Origin: Arthrobacter sp. AL12
GTDB taxonomy: Bacteria > Actinomycetota > Actinomycetes > Actinomycetales > Micrococcaceae
DNA length: 64,000 nucleotides
Assembly (NCBI RefSeq): GCF_029960645.1
Contig: NZ_JASBQY010000001.1
Span: 207,641-271,640 of the forward strand
Reading direction: 5' to 3'
This document shows positions 24,419 through 32,857 of the stretch, one piece after another. The notes beneath the pieces were generated by a model. It had not been told where the DNA came from. It searched no databases and saw only the letters and a list, made by a program, of their open reading frames with translations. The translations under genes and the position numbers were made by a program. The stretch's first letter is position 1. Each line of letters begins with the position of its first letter.

Positions 24419-24477
24419 TGGCAGGAACTCGACTAGACATGGCCGATTTCCGCCAGCCCCGGGGCCGCCGCGCGGAC

Positions 24478-24483
24478 TAGATT
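24478..24483 (+). promoter_or_regulatory. Leaderless -10 box of the EamA transporter gene
   Basis: TAGATT lies 6 bases before the ATG at 24490, with no ribosome-binding sequence between, as expected for leaderless transcription. Confidence 0.5.
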
Positions 24484-24489
24484 GGCAGC

Positions 24490-25482
24490 ATGGCCACAAC
24501 CGCCCAGACAGGCTCCCCCCAGCCGGACAGCACCCACCCCAACGGCACCCACGAAGTGCCGCCGCGCGCTCCCGCCCCCGCTCCCCCGTCCAAGACCCTG
24601 CAGCCGGGCCAGATCAGCCGGCTCGGCATCGCCGCCGTCGTGGTCACTGTGGTGCTGTGGGCGTCCGCCTTTGTGGGCATCCGCGCCGTGGGACCGAGCT
24701 TCTCCCCCGGCTCCCTGACCCTGGGCCGGCTGGCGATTGCCGCCGTCGTGCTGGGCCTGGTGGTGCTGCCGCGGCTCCTGAAGACCCGCAACCTCCCCCG
24801 CGGCCGCGAATGGTGGCCCATCCTGGCCTACGGCGTCATGTGGTTCGGCGGCTACAACGTGGCGCTGAACGCGGCGGAGCACCTCCTCGACGCCGGCACG
24901 GCCGCCCTGCTGATCAACGTCAACCCGATCCTGGTCGCCATCATGGCCGGCGTGATCCTCAAGGAGGGCTTCCCGCGCTGGCTGATCATCGGCAGCCTCG
25001 TCGCGTTCGGCGGGGTCGCGGTGATCGCCCTGGGTTCCGGCCAGCGGTCGACGGCGGACGTCGCCGGCGTGCTGCTGTGCCTGCTGGCGGCGGCCCTCGC
25101 CGCGGTGAGTGTGATCGTGCAGAAGCCGGTGCTGCGGAAGTTCCCCGCCGCCGAGGCCACCTGGTTCGGCATCATGGTCGGTGCCATCTGCTGCCTGCCC
25201 TTCAGCGGCCAGCTGATCTCCGAACTGCAGGCGGCCCCGCTGCCGGCCACCCTGGGCCTCGTCTACCTCGGCGTTTTCCCCACCGCGATCGCCTTCACCA
25301 CCTGGGCCTATGCACTGTCGCTGATCGACGCCGGCCGGCTCGCCGCCACCACCTACCTGGTGCCCGGCACCACGATCCTGATCTCCTGGCTGGTGCTCGG
25401 CGAGATCCCCACCATCTGGGGCCTGGTCGGCGGCGGCATCTGCCTCGTGGGGGTGGGGTTGACGCGACGGCGGTCCCGCTGA
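24490..25482 (+). CDS. EamA/RhaT-type drug/metabolite transporter
   Basis: A 330-residue DMT-superfamily membrane protein with ten predicted segments in two EamA repeats. The first repeat begins IAAVVVTVVLWASAFVGIRAVGPSFSPG, of which WASAFVGIR is the classic YdcZ/EamA pattern. The second ends with YLGVFPTAIAFTTWAYAL and LVPGTTILISWLVLGEIPT. About 35 residues of Pro/Thr/Ser-rich cytoplasmic leader precede segment 1. Substrates of the family include amino acids and other metabolites; none can be assigned here. Start is leaderless-like. Confidence 0.9.
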   Translation: MATTAQTGSPQPDSTHPNGTHEVPPRAPAPAPPSKTLQPGQISRLGIAAVVVTVVLWASAFVGIRAVGPSFSPGSLTLGRLAIAAVVLGLVVLPRLLKTRNLPRGREWWPILAYGVMWFGGYNVALNAAEHLLDAGTAALLINVNPILVAIMAGVILKEGFPRWLIIGSLVAFGGVAVIALGSGQRSTADVAGVLLCLLAAALAAVSVIVQKPVLRKFPAAEATWFGIMVGAICCLPFSGQLISELQAAPLPATLGLVYLGVFPTAIAFTTWAYALSLIDAGRLAATTYLVPGTTILISWLVLGEIPTIWGLVGGGICLVGVGLTRRRSR

Positions 25483-25490
25483 TTCGGCGC

Positions 25491-25496
25491 TAGAGT
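25491..25496 (+). promoter_or_regulatory. Leaderless -10 box of the zincin gene
   Basis: TAGAGT is placed 7 bases before the ATG at 25504 and there is no ribosome-binding motif. Confidence 0.45.
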
Positions 25497-25503
25497 TTCA
25501 GCT

Positions 25504-25956
25504 ATGCCCGCTTCCCTGCCGCCAGGCCTCCCGATCATTCCGGACAGCCCGGACGACGGCGGAAAGGGCGGCGGCCGCGACCACGCGCCGTTCCCGATGT
25601 CCGAGACCGACTTCGAAGCCGCGGTGAGCGACGCCCTGGACCGGATCCCGCCGGACCTGGCCAAGACCATGAACAACGTGGCCATCTTCATCGAGGACGA
25701 CTACACCCCGCAGCCCGGCGAGGATCCGGACACCGTGCTGCTGGGTCTCTACGAGGGCGTGCCCCTGACCGAACGGGACTCGTGGTGGGACGCCGGCTCG
25801 CTGCCGGACCGCATCACCATCTACCGCCAGCCGATCCTGGAGATCTGCGAAACACGCGAGGACGTCATCGACGAGGTGACGGTCACCGTGGTCCACGAGA
25901 TCGCACACCACTTCGGCATCAGCGACGATCGCCTGCACGAGCTCGGCTGGGGATAG
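25504..25956 (+). CDS. Zincin-like metallopeptidase family protein
   Basis: A 150-residue cytoplasmic protein of the possible zinc metallopeptidase group (minimal MMP-like zincin). The metal-binding motif HEIAHHFG sits at about residues 131-138, with ISDDRLHELGWG at the C-terminus providing the usual acidic/histidine continuation. The mid region MSETDFEAAVSDALDRIPPDLAKTMNNVAIFIEDDY, shortened here to its start and end, is the conserved N-terminal block of the family. Actual protease activity has rarely been shown. It lies 21 bases after the transporter gene but has its own leaderless-type promoter box. Confidence 0.85.
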   Translation: MPASLPPGLPIIPDSPDDGGKGGGRDHAPFPMSETDFEAAVSDALDRIPPDLAKTMNNVAIFIEDDYTPQPGEDPDTVLLGLYEGVPLTERDSWWDAGSLPDRITIYRQPILEICETREDVIDEVTVTVVHEIAHHFGISDDRLHELGWG

Positions 25957-25959
25957 CCT
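25954..25959 (+). promoter_or_regulatory. Leaderless -10 box of the CDF gene
   Basis: TAGCCT lies 7 bases before the ATG at 25967 and overlaps the stop codon of the zincin gene. No ribosome-binding site is visible. Confidence 0.4.
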
Positions 25960-25966
25960 TGTAGGC

Positions 25967-26887
25967 ATGGGACACGACCACAGCCACACACACGGCCTTA
26001 CCGGAACGGCCAAGCACCGGAAGCGCCTGGTCGCCGTCCTGGCCATCACCCTCGCCGTCGTCCTGATCCAGATCGTCGGCGCGCTGGTTTCCGGCTCCCT
26101 GGCCCTGCTGGCCGACGCCGGGCACATGCTGTCCGACGCGGCCGGGGTCTTCATCGCCCTGCTGGCCGCCTGGATCGCCGCCCGGCCGGCGAGCGAGCAG
26201 CGCACCTACGGCTACCAGCGCGCCGAGGTGCTGGCCGCCCTGGCCAACGCCCTTGTCCTGATCGTGATCTCGGTGGTCATCTTCACGGAGGCGATCCGGC
26301 GGCTTGGCTCCGCCCCCGAGGTGCAGACCGACGTCATGCTTTATGCGGCCGTCCTCGGCGCCGTCGCCAACCTCGTGTCCCTGCTGATCCTCCGCGGCGC
26401 CCAGAAGGAGAGCCTCAACGTCCGCGGCGCCTACCTGGAGGTCCTGGGCGACCTGCTCGGTTCCTTCGCCGTCATCGCCGCCGCCGTGGTCATCATGGTC
26501 ACGGGCTTCCAGACGGCGGACACCGTCGCCTCGATCGTCATCGCGCTGATGATCCTGCCGCGGGCCTGGCACCTGCTCCGCGACGTCGTGGACGTGCTGC
26601 TCGAGGCGACCCCCAAGGGCGTGGAAGTCCAGATGATCCGCGAGCACATCCTTGCCGTGGAGGGGGTGGTGTCCGTGCACGACATCCACATCTGGACCAT
26701 CACCTCCGGCGTGCCGGTGTTTTCCGCCCACGTGGTGGTGGAGGATGCGGCCCTGGGCGCCCGCGGCGCCGACCAGATCCTGGACAAGCTCGTTAGCTGC
26801 CTGGGCTCGCACTTCGACACCGATCACTGCACGTTCCAGCTGGAACCGGTCTCCCACGCGGAGCACGAATCCCACCAGCACGCCTGA
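25967..26887 (+). CDS. Cation diffusion facilitator metal exporter
   Basis: A 306-residue CDF transporter (CzcD/ZitB-like) exporting Zn2+ or similar ions in exchange for protons. Six membrane segments are followed by a cytoplasmic domain (SVHDIHIWTITSGVPVFSAHVVV, in part). The N-terminus is His-rich (GHDHSHTHG). The segment-2 metal site is His53 and Asp57 in ADAGHMLSD. In segment 5 the usual HxxxD reads Glu158-x-x-x-Asp162 (YLEVLGDLLGS), which may change metal preference. The C-terminal end HAEHESHQHA is again His-rich. Confidence 0.9.
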   Translation: MGHDHSHTHGLTGTAKHRKRLVAVLAITLAVVLIQIVGALVSGSLALLADAGHMLSDAAGVFIALLAAWIAARPASEQRTYGYQRAEVLAALANALVLIVISVVIFTEAIRRLGSAPEVQTDVMLYAAVLGAVANLVSLLILRGAQKESLNVRGAYLEVLGDLLGSFAVIAAAVVIMVTGFQTADTVASIVIALMILPRAWHLLRDVVDVLLEATPKGVEVQMIREHILAVEGVVSVHDIHIWTITSGVPVFSAHVVVEDAALGARGADQILDKLVSCLGSHFDTDHCTFQLEPVSHAEHESHQHA

Positions 26888-26921
26888 GCACCGGACCCGC
26901 ACTACTGGCCGCAGGCCGCTG

Positions 26922-27773
26922 TCAGGAGAGCACGTCCTTGGTGACGAACCGGCCGTAGGCGAGCGCCCCGAAGACGGCCACGTAGCCGCCCTGCAGCAGT
27001 GCATTGGTGAGGAACGACTCCCAGGCGATGGGCTGGCGGAGCAGGTCCGCGAAGTCCAGCCAGTAGTGGCTGAACAGCCACGGGTGCAGCCATTCCAGCT
27101 GCGGCAGCGCGTCGAGGACCTGCGAGACCACCGAGAGCACCACCGTGGACGCCATCGCACCCACGGGGACGTCCGTGAGGGTGGACATAAAGAGCCCGAT
27201 CGCAGACAGCCCCATCAGCGACACGGCAAGGTACGCGGCAATCAGCAACAGCCGCTGCAGTGCCTCCGCTGCCCCGATCGAATCCCCGGAGAGCAGCGTG
27301 ACCGGCCCCACGGGAAAGAGCGCCGCACCGATGCCGGCCCCGACCAACGCCACCACGAGCGGCGCCGCGACGGCGAAGGCCACGGCCCCGGCGTATTTCA
27401 CGAGCAGCAGCCGTACCCGGCCCGCCGGCGCCACCAGCAGGTACCGCAGCGTCCCCAGCCCGGCCTCGCCGGCCACGGTATCGCCTGCCACCACCCCCAC
27501 GGTCAGCGGCAGGAACAGCGGGACGGAAACCAGCATGGCGGTCACGCCAACAAACAGGCCGTTCTGCGTAATGCGGTCCAGGAACGCCGGTCCCCGGCCC
27601 GGCGGCACGGAAGAGGACAGCCGCACCGCCACGGCGATCAGGATCGGAATGGCCGCCAAGGCGCACAGCATGGCCCAGGTCCGGCGGCGGCGGAAAAGCA
27701 CCCCTAGCTCGGAGGCGAGCAGACCGCGGCCCCACTGCCCCCGCGGCGTGGACGCAGATTCTCTACTGGACAA
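26922..27773 (-). CDS. ABC-2 type exporter permease
   Basis: A 283-residue membrane protein with six hydrophobic segments, the first preceded by ELGVLFRRRRTWAMLCALAAIP, a typical ABC-2 permease N-terminus. The TTG at 27773 is taken as start because GGAGGG lies about 9 bases upstream; this overlaps the ATPase gene by 11 bases. It forms a two-gene exporter with the ATPase encoded upstream. The exported substrate is unknown. Co-location with a secreted LolA-like protein suggests envelope or lipid work, but this is only context. Confidence 0.85.
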   Translation of the reverse strand: MSSRESASTPRGQWGRGLLASELGVLFRRRRTWAMLCALAAIPILIAVAVRLSSSVPPGRGPAFLDRITQNGLFVGVTAMLVSVPLFLPLTVGVVAGDTVAGEAGLGTLRYLLVAPAGRVRLLLVKYAGAVAFAVAAPLVVALVGAGIGAALFPVGPVTLLSGDSIGAAEALQRLLLIAAYLAVSLMGLSAIGLFMSTLTDVPVGAMASTVVLSVVSQVLDALPQLEWLHPWLFSHYWLDFADLLRQPIAWESFLTNALLQGGYVAVFGALAYGRFVTKDVLS

Positions 27774-28752
27774 CGTCGAAGCCCTCCCCCGTCAGCGCCA
27801 CAAAGCGGTCTTCCAGGCTGACCTGCTCGATGGCGAAGCCCCGGACCCGGACGCCTGCCGCCACCAGGGCGGCCACCACCGCCTCCGGTGCCGCCTCTCC
27901 GTTGCCGGCCGCCCCCGGAAGCGGCGCGTAGAGCACCCCGCCGCCGCCGGGGGCTGCACCGCCGGGACTTGTGGCCGCACTCAGGCCCAGCCGGGAGAGC
28001 ACCTCGGCCGCGGTCCCGGCGTCGGGCGTCACAACCCGGATCCGCGCCTGCCCGCCCTGGCGCAGTTCCTCCAGGGTTCCCTGCGCCACCAGCCGGCCCG
28101 CGCTCATGATGGCTGCGTGGGTGCAGATCTGTTCCACTTCGGCCAGCAGGTGGCTGGAGACAAACACGGTGGCGCCGTCGGCCGCGAGCGAGCGGACCAG
28201 GCTGCGGACCTCGCGGGTGCCCTGCGGATCCAGCCCGTTCGTGGGTTCGTCCAGGATCAGGAGGTCCCGGGGGGCGAGCAGGGCGTTGGCGATGCCGAGC
28301 CGCTGCTTCATGCCCAGCGAATAGGCCCGGACCTTTTTGTCCGCGGCATGCGTCAGCCCCACCCGCTCCAGCGCCGACCGGACCCGGGCCTTCCGCGTGG
28401 CCGCGGGCACATGCGGGTCAGCGGCGTCGAACCGGTGCAGGTTGGCCGCGCCGGAGAGGAACGGATAGAACGCCGGTCCCTCGACCAGGGCACCGACGCG
28501 GGGCAGCACCCCGTGCAGTTGCCGCGGCATGTCCTCGCCGAGGAGCCGGACGGAGCCACCGGTGGGCACGGCGAGACCGAGCATAAGCCGGATCGTGGTG
28601 GTCTTCCCCGAACCATTGGGACCCAGGAAACCGAAGACCGAGCCCTTGGGTACGGCCAGATCGACGCCGTCGACGGCCAACTGGTGGCCGAAGCGCTTGC
28701 TGAGACCGGTTGTCTCGATGCTCAGTTCCGTCGCCGGCACGGCGGCGGTCAC
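27763..28752 (-). CDS. ABC exporter ATP-binding protein
   Basis: A 329-residue ATPase of the CcmA/DrrA type. Walker A is GPNGSGKT (residues 44-51), the signature is YSLGMKQRLGIA, Walker B is LLILDEPTNGLD, and the switch histidine is in VFVSSHLLAEVE. A roughly 110-residue C-terminal extension contains a Gly-rich linker and ends GFAIEQVSLEDRFVALTG, the DrrA-type dimer region. The GTG at 28752 lacks a visible ribosome site. It pairs with the permease gene that overlaps its end. Confidence 0.9.
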   Translation of the reverse strand: MTAAVPATELSIETTGLSKRFGHQLAVDGVDLAVPKGSVFGFLGPNGSGKTTTIRLMLGLAVPTGGSVRLLGEDMPRQLHGVLPRVGALVEGPAFYPFLSGAANLHRFDAADPHVPAATRKARVRSALERVGLTHAADKKVRAYSLGMKQRLGIANALLAPRDLLILDEPTNGLDPQGTREVRSLVRSLAADGATVFVSSHLLAEVEQICTHAAIMSAGRLVAQGTLEELRQGGQARIRVVTPDAGTAAEVLSRLGLSAATSPGGAAPGGGGVLYAPLPGAAGNGEAAPEAVVAALVAAGVRVRGFAIEQVSLEDRFVALTGEGFDVVQ

Positions 28753-28795
28753 GCGGCGGACACCAGGCCGTTCACCAAGTGGTGCACAGGGCGGT

Positions 28796-29947
28796 TCACC
28801 GCGGCGTGGCCGCAGCCTGCAGCCGCTCCAGCGGCACGGAACCGGCGAGGACCCGCCCGTCGTTGAGGATCAGCACATTCACCAGCGACGTCGACACGAG
28901 CCGCCCGCCAGGGACGGCGACCGCGGCCTGCTCCAGCAGGGCGGCCGCGACGGTCCGGGTTCCCTCAGGGTCCGAGGTTCCCGGCCGCAGCGGGTTGGCG
29001 GTCGCAGGGTCCGGGGCTCCGCCCTGCGCCTTGCCCGGCAGCGCCACGGCCCCGGCCGGGAATTCGAGCACCGAGGCCCACCCCGTGCCGGTGACGGTCG
29101 GCCGCTTGCCAGCCTTCGCCGCGGCAGCGTCCGACGGCGGCAGCGCGGCGGCGGCCTTGTGGTCCGGCACCGGGATTTCCTCCACGGTGGCCCCCGGCGG
29201 CGGGGTGAAGTTGAAGATGGCGGCATCCGGGGCCTCCAGGGTGAGGCTGGTGTAGGCGACGCTGAAGGCCGGCTCGGCCTGTCCCCGTGCCTTCACTTCC
29301 ACGCCGAGCGGAAGCCCGGTTTCGCCGTCGACCGCGATGGCGACGGAATCCACCAGGGTGGCATCCGACGTCGGGGTCAGCAGGAGATTGTAGGCGGACC
29401 GTCCGGCGACCTGGACGTCCGTTCCGACGGTCACCTCGGTGCTCGCGTCCAGCTTGGCGAGCAGCTTGTCGGCCAGCTCCTCGGGGGTCGTCGCGGTTCC
29501 CGGGCGGGCTTCGTGGCGGCCGTCAGCATCGGCGGGCAGCTGGGCGTGGGCGGCCGTGTTGTCCTTGGAGTTGTAGAACCAGAGCTCGTCACCGTTGCGG
29601 ACCGCGTTCCGTTCCGCCATCCGGTCCATGATCTGCACCCGGGCCTTCTCCGGCCCGTCCAGGTAGACCCGGGCGGTGTGCGGTCCGGTCAGCAGTTCCA
29701 GCCAGGCGGTCTCCGGGGACCCGGCACCGGCCTTCGGAAGTTCCGGCAGGCCCATCTGGGAGGTCTGTTCGAGCGTCCCGGACAGGGATTTCTCGCCGTG
29801 CTGGGCGACCATCAGCAGCACCTGCCGCGGGGTTTTCTCCGGCAGCGGGTCTCCGGCGCTCGCGGGAAGGGATCCGGACAGGACGCCGGCCGCGATCACG
29901 GCAGGGACCACTGCGGCGGGCATCCAACGCAGCCATGTGCGCGTCAT
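28796..29947 (-). CDS. LolA/RseB-like secreted protein
   Basis: A 383-residue exported protein. A signal peptide (MTRTWLRWMPAAVVPAVIAA, cleavage near PASAG) is followed by a half-barrel domain like LolA/RseB/DUF2092: LLMVAQHGEKSLSGTLEQTSQ, then ELWFYNSKDNT and VDGETGLPLGVEVKARGQ. Such domains bind lipids or sense envelope state. The C-terminal part contains ILNDGRVLAGSVPLERLQAA. The ATG at 29947 is chosen because the signal peptide starts there; a longer frame to 30010 is not needed. It is the first gene of a three-gene set with the ABC exporter. Confidence 0.8.
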   Translation of the reverse strand: MTRTWLRWMPAAVVPAVIAAGVLSGSLPASAGDPLPEKTPRQVLLMVAQHGEKSLSGTLEQTSQMGLPELPKAGAGSPETAWLELLTGPHTARVYLDGPEKARVQIMDRMAERNAVRNGDELWFYNSKDNTAAHAQLPADADGRHEARPGTATTPEELADKLLAKLDASTEVTVGTDVQVAGRSAYNLLLTPTSDATLVDSVAIAVDGETGLPLGVEVKARGQAEPAFSVAYTSLTLEAPDAAIFNFTPPPGATVEEIPVPDHKAAAALPPSDAAAAKAGKRPTVTGTGWASVLEFPAGAVALPGKAQGGAPDPATANPLRPGTSDPEGTRTVAAALLEQAAVAVPGGRLVSTSLVNVLILNDGRVLAGSVPLERLQAAATPR

Positions 29948-30006
29948 CGTGACCGCGCTCCAACCTTGCAGTTCATGGTTCAACACTACGCCCGGAGCGG
30001 CCTGTT

Positions 30007-32778
30007 TCACCCCTTCCCGGCGGATTGGTTCGGGCGGCCCTGCCTAACGGTGCCGGCGGCGCCGTCGACCGTGATGCTGTGCCCGGTGGCGATCAGCGAG
30101 GTGGCGTCCGGAACCCCGACCACTGCCGGGATTCCGTATTCCCGGGCGACGACGGCGCCGTGCGAGTTGGGGCCTCCCATTTCCATCACCAGTCCGCCGG
30201 CGGTCAGGAACAGCGGCGTCCAGCCCGGGTCCGTGGACGGCGCCACGAGGATCTCGCCCGGCTCCAGGTGCGCACCCTGCGGCTCCAGGATGACGCGGGC
30301 CGGGGCGGTGACCGTCCCCGCCGACGCCGGAGTGCCCGTCAGCAGGCCCGCGGATCCAGCCTCCGCCCCGGCGGCGCCGGCCTGCAGCGCCTCCGGTTCC
30401 GTCCCGTCCGAGAGCAGTACCCGCGGGATGTGCCGGCGGCCCAGTTCCCGGGCGTACGCTTCGCGGCGCTGCGCCGCCACGTGGTGCAGGTCCCTTCCTG
30501 CGAGGCCTTCGCGGGCCTCGGCCAGGTCCAGGAAGAAGACGTCGTCCGCTGCCGTGATGCGGCCGGCGGCCCCGAGTTCGGCCCCGACGGACTGGAGCTG
30601 CCCGCGCACCGCGGCCAGCGCCTCGACGATGTGGTATTTCGGCAGTTCCCGCAACCCGGCAAACATCCTGGTGCGTTTCAGCGCAGCCCGCACCAGCGCT
30701 GCCCGCAGCCTGCCCCGTTCTCCCGCGGCGGCGGCAAGCCGCTCCACCTGGGTTTCGGCGTCGCGCGCCGCTTTGCTGAACAGCCGGTCCGGGGCCCGGC
30801 CGGGATCATCCAGCCGCAGATAGTTGGCCAGGACGCCGAGGATATGGGCCGGGTCGTCGGACCAGCGCGGCATCCCAAGGTCTATTTCCGCCACGGCACG
30901 GTGCCCGTAGCGGCCCAGGAAGCCGGCGAGTCCGGACTGCACGACGGCGGGCAGCTCACGGGCCCGGTAGCGCCGGACCAGCTCCGGCACCCCTGTTTCA
31001 CCGAACACCGCGCCCTCGAACACGGCGGTGGCGGGGGCGTCGGCCCGGATGGCCGCGGCGAGCTGCCAGAGTGCCAGGTCCATTTCGGTGGTCACGTTGT
31101 TGGGCAGTCCCCGCAGCACCGGCTGCAGTGCCCCGGGGCCGGCGGCGGGTCCCAGCAGCCGGCCGGCGGCCGCCAGGAGGGCAAAGCCCAAGGCGGGCAG
31201 CGGCAGGATGTTCGGTACCACCGGAAAGAGCTCCTGCCCGAGGATGCGTTCCACGTGGTCCAGCCGCTGCACCGGGGTGGACCCGGCCGGCACGACGAGG
31301 GCTTCGCGGAACCGTTCGCCGAACCGTTCCGCCCGGCGCAGCGCGGCCTCGGGCCGGAACAGGGCACGCAGCAACGACTCCGGGACCCTGGCGCGCGCCG
31401 CCACCGGGCCGACGTGCCGCAGCACCCGCCAGGGGGACCTGCTGGTGACCGAAAAGCGGGGGTCCGCAAACAGCCGCCGCAGCACGGCGGCGGAGCGGGC
31501 CTCCATAACGTCGAACACCCGCGGCACGATGGCCCGTCCCACGGCGCTGCGCACCACGGGGGTCAGGTCGAAGAAGAGGCGCTGGCCGGCCTGGACGTAC
31601 GGTGTCGGCCCGTCGTGCGGCACGGGAACGTCGAACCCCGCAGCCCGTGCCACGGACGAGGCAATCAGCCGCAAGCCTGCCAGCCCCATCGGGGTCAGCG
31701 GGCGGGTCAGTCCCTGGGCCAGGCTGAAGCACAGGTAGACGCGTGTCCCGTCCCGGGCTCGACGCGGTTCCGGCAGCGGGTAGAGGGTGGTGATGGGCCG
31801 CGACTGCGTCAGCCACGCTCCGCCGCCGCCGTCAATGGCCCACTCGAGGTCCTGCGGCGCGCCGAAGTGCACCTCCGCGCGCCGGCCAAGGCGCTCCAGC
31901 ACCAGGAGCTGGGCATCGTCCACGCAGGGCCGGGACCCGGAACCGCGCTGCTCGATCCGTTCGGTTCCGCCACCCGGCAGTGGCCTGATGGCCACCTGTT
32001 TGCTCCCGGTCCGGCGCTCGAGGATTCGCCGCGTGGCACTGTCGATGACGAAATGGTCCGGGTTGACGGCCCCGGACACCACGGCCTCGCCCAGCCCGGG
32101 GCTGGCATCGATGACCGCCTCATGCCGGCGACCGGTCAACGGATTCGCGGTGAACAGGACACCGGCCACGGCCGCGTCCACCATCCGCTGGACCACGACG
32201 GCGAGCGACACCGTCGCGGGGCTGATCCCGTGGGTGGCGCGGTAGCTCACGGCGCGGTCCGTCCAAAGCGACGCCCAGCACTGCCGGACGGCGGCCAGGA
32301 CCGCGTCGGCGCCCACGACGTTCAGGAAGGTGTCCTGCTGGCCGGCGAAACTGGCGAACGACAGGTCCTCGGCGGTCGCGGACGAGCGTACCGCCACCGG
32401 GGCGTCCGGTCCCAGTGCCGTGTAGGCGGCCCGGACGGCCCCGGCTATGTCAGCGGGGATGTCAGCGGCCAGGACCAGGGCGCGGGCGGCGGCGGCCAGC
32501 CGGGCGAGCCCCGGAAGGTCTTCCGGTGCGGTCGCGGCCAGGCCGGCGTGGATGACCTCGAGCCCGGCGGGCGCCGTGGCACGCCGGTAGGCCTGCGTGG
32601 TCAGGCAGAAACCGGCCGGAACCGGCAGGCCGGCCCGCAGCAGTTCCCCGAGGTTGGCCGCCTTGCCGCCGACGTCGGGCAGCAGCTCCGGGCCGGCCAG
32701 TTCCAGTGCGAGCACCAGCTGCGACGAATCCTGCGACGGTTCCTGCCGCGCCGCACCCTGGCTGGGGAGCTGCTCCAC
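30007..32778 (-). CDS. PEP-synthase/rifampin-phosphotransferase-like dikinase
   Basis: A 923-residue dikinase. The N-terminal ATP-grasp domain (residues about 35-340) starts with GGKAANLGELLRAGLPVPAGF and contains VRSSATAEDLSFASFAGQQDTFLN, shortened in use to its VRSSATAED core. A central helical region of about 470 residues follows, as in rifampin phosphotransferases. The C-terminal swivelling domain carries the phospho-histidine in GGPNSHGAVVAREYGIPAVVG. The order matches Rph-type proteins, which inactivate rifamycins, more than PpsA. No rifamycin-associated upstream element is visible, so substrate is open. GTG start with GGGAGGG about 8 bases upstream. Confidence 0.8.
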   Translation of the reverse strand: MEQLPSQGAARQEPSQDSSQLVLALELAGPELLPDVGGKAANLGELLRAGLPVPAGFCLTTQAYRRATAPAGLEVIHAGLAATAPEDLPGLARLAAAARALVLAADIPADIAGAVRAAYTALGPDAPVAVRSSATAEDLSFASFAGQQDTFLNVVGADAVLAAVRQCWASLWTDRAVSYRATHGISPATVSLAVVVQRMVDAAVAGVLFTANPLTGRRHEAVIDASPGLGEAVVSGAVNPDHFVIDSATRRILERRTGSKQVAIRPLPGGGTERIEQRGSGSRPCVDDAQLLVLERLGRRAEVHFGAPQDLEWAIDGGGGAWLTQSRPITTLYPLPEPRRARDGTRVYLCFSLAQGLTRPLTPMGLAGLRLIASSVARAAGFDVPVPHDGPTPYVQAGQRLFFDLTPVVRSAVGRAIVPRVFDVMEARSAAVLRRLFADPRFSVTSRSPWRVLRHVGPVAARARVPESLLRALFRPEAALRRAERFGERFREALVVPAGSTPVQRLDHVERILGQELFPVVPNILPLPALGFALLAAAGRLLGPAAGPGALQPVLRGLPNNVTTEMDLALWQLAAAIRADAPATAVFEGAVFGETGVPELVRRYRARELPAVVQSGLAGFLGRYGHRAVAEIDLGMPRWSDDPAHILGVLANYLRLDDPGRAPDRLFSKAARDAETQVERLAAAAGERGRLRAALVRAALKRTRMFAGLRELPKYHIVEALAAVRGQLQSVGAELGAAGRITAADDVFFLDLAEAREGLAGRDLHHVAAQRREAYARELGRRHIPRVLLSDGTEPEALQAGAAGAEAGSAGLLTGTPASAGTVTAPARVILEPQGAHLEPGEILVAPSTDPGWTPLFLTAGGLVMEMGGPNSHGAVVAREYGIPAVVGVPDATSLIATGHSITVDGAAGTVRQGRPNQSAGKG

Positions 32779-32857
32779 CTGCCTGCCCTCCCTTCAGCCA
32801 GGACGCCTTCCGTTCCGGCCGGGGTCCGGATCCGTCCCGGGTCCGGGCCGGTCGGGG

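Noticed and set aside
32779-32857. A rifamycin-associated element upstream of the Rph-like gene
   Set aside because: I looked for the known 19-bp GGGGCTTGCGGCAAGGCCC type element in the upstream region and found nothing close.
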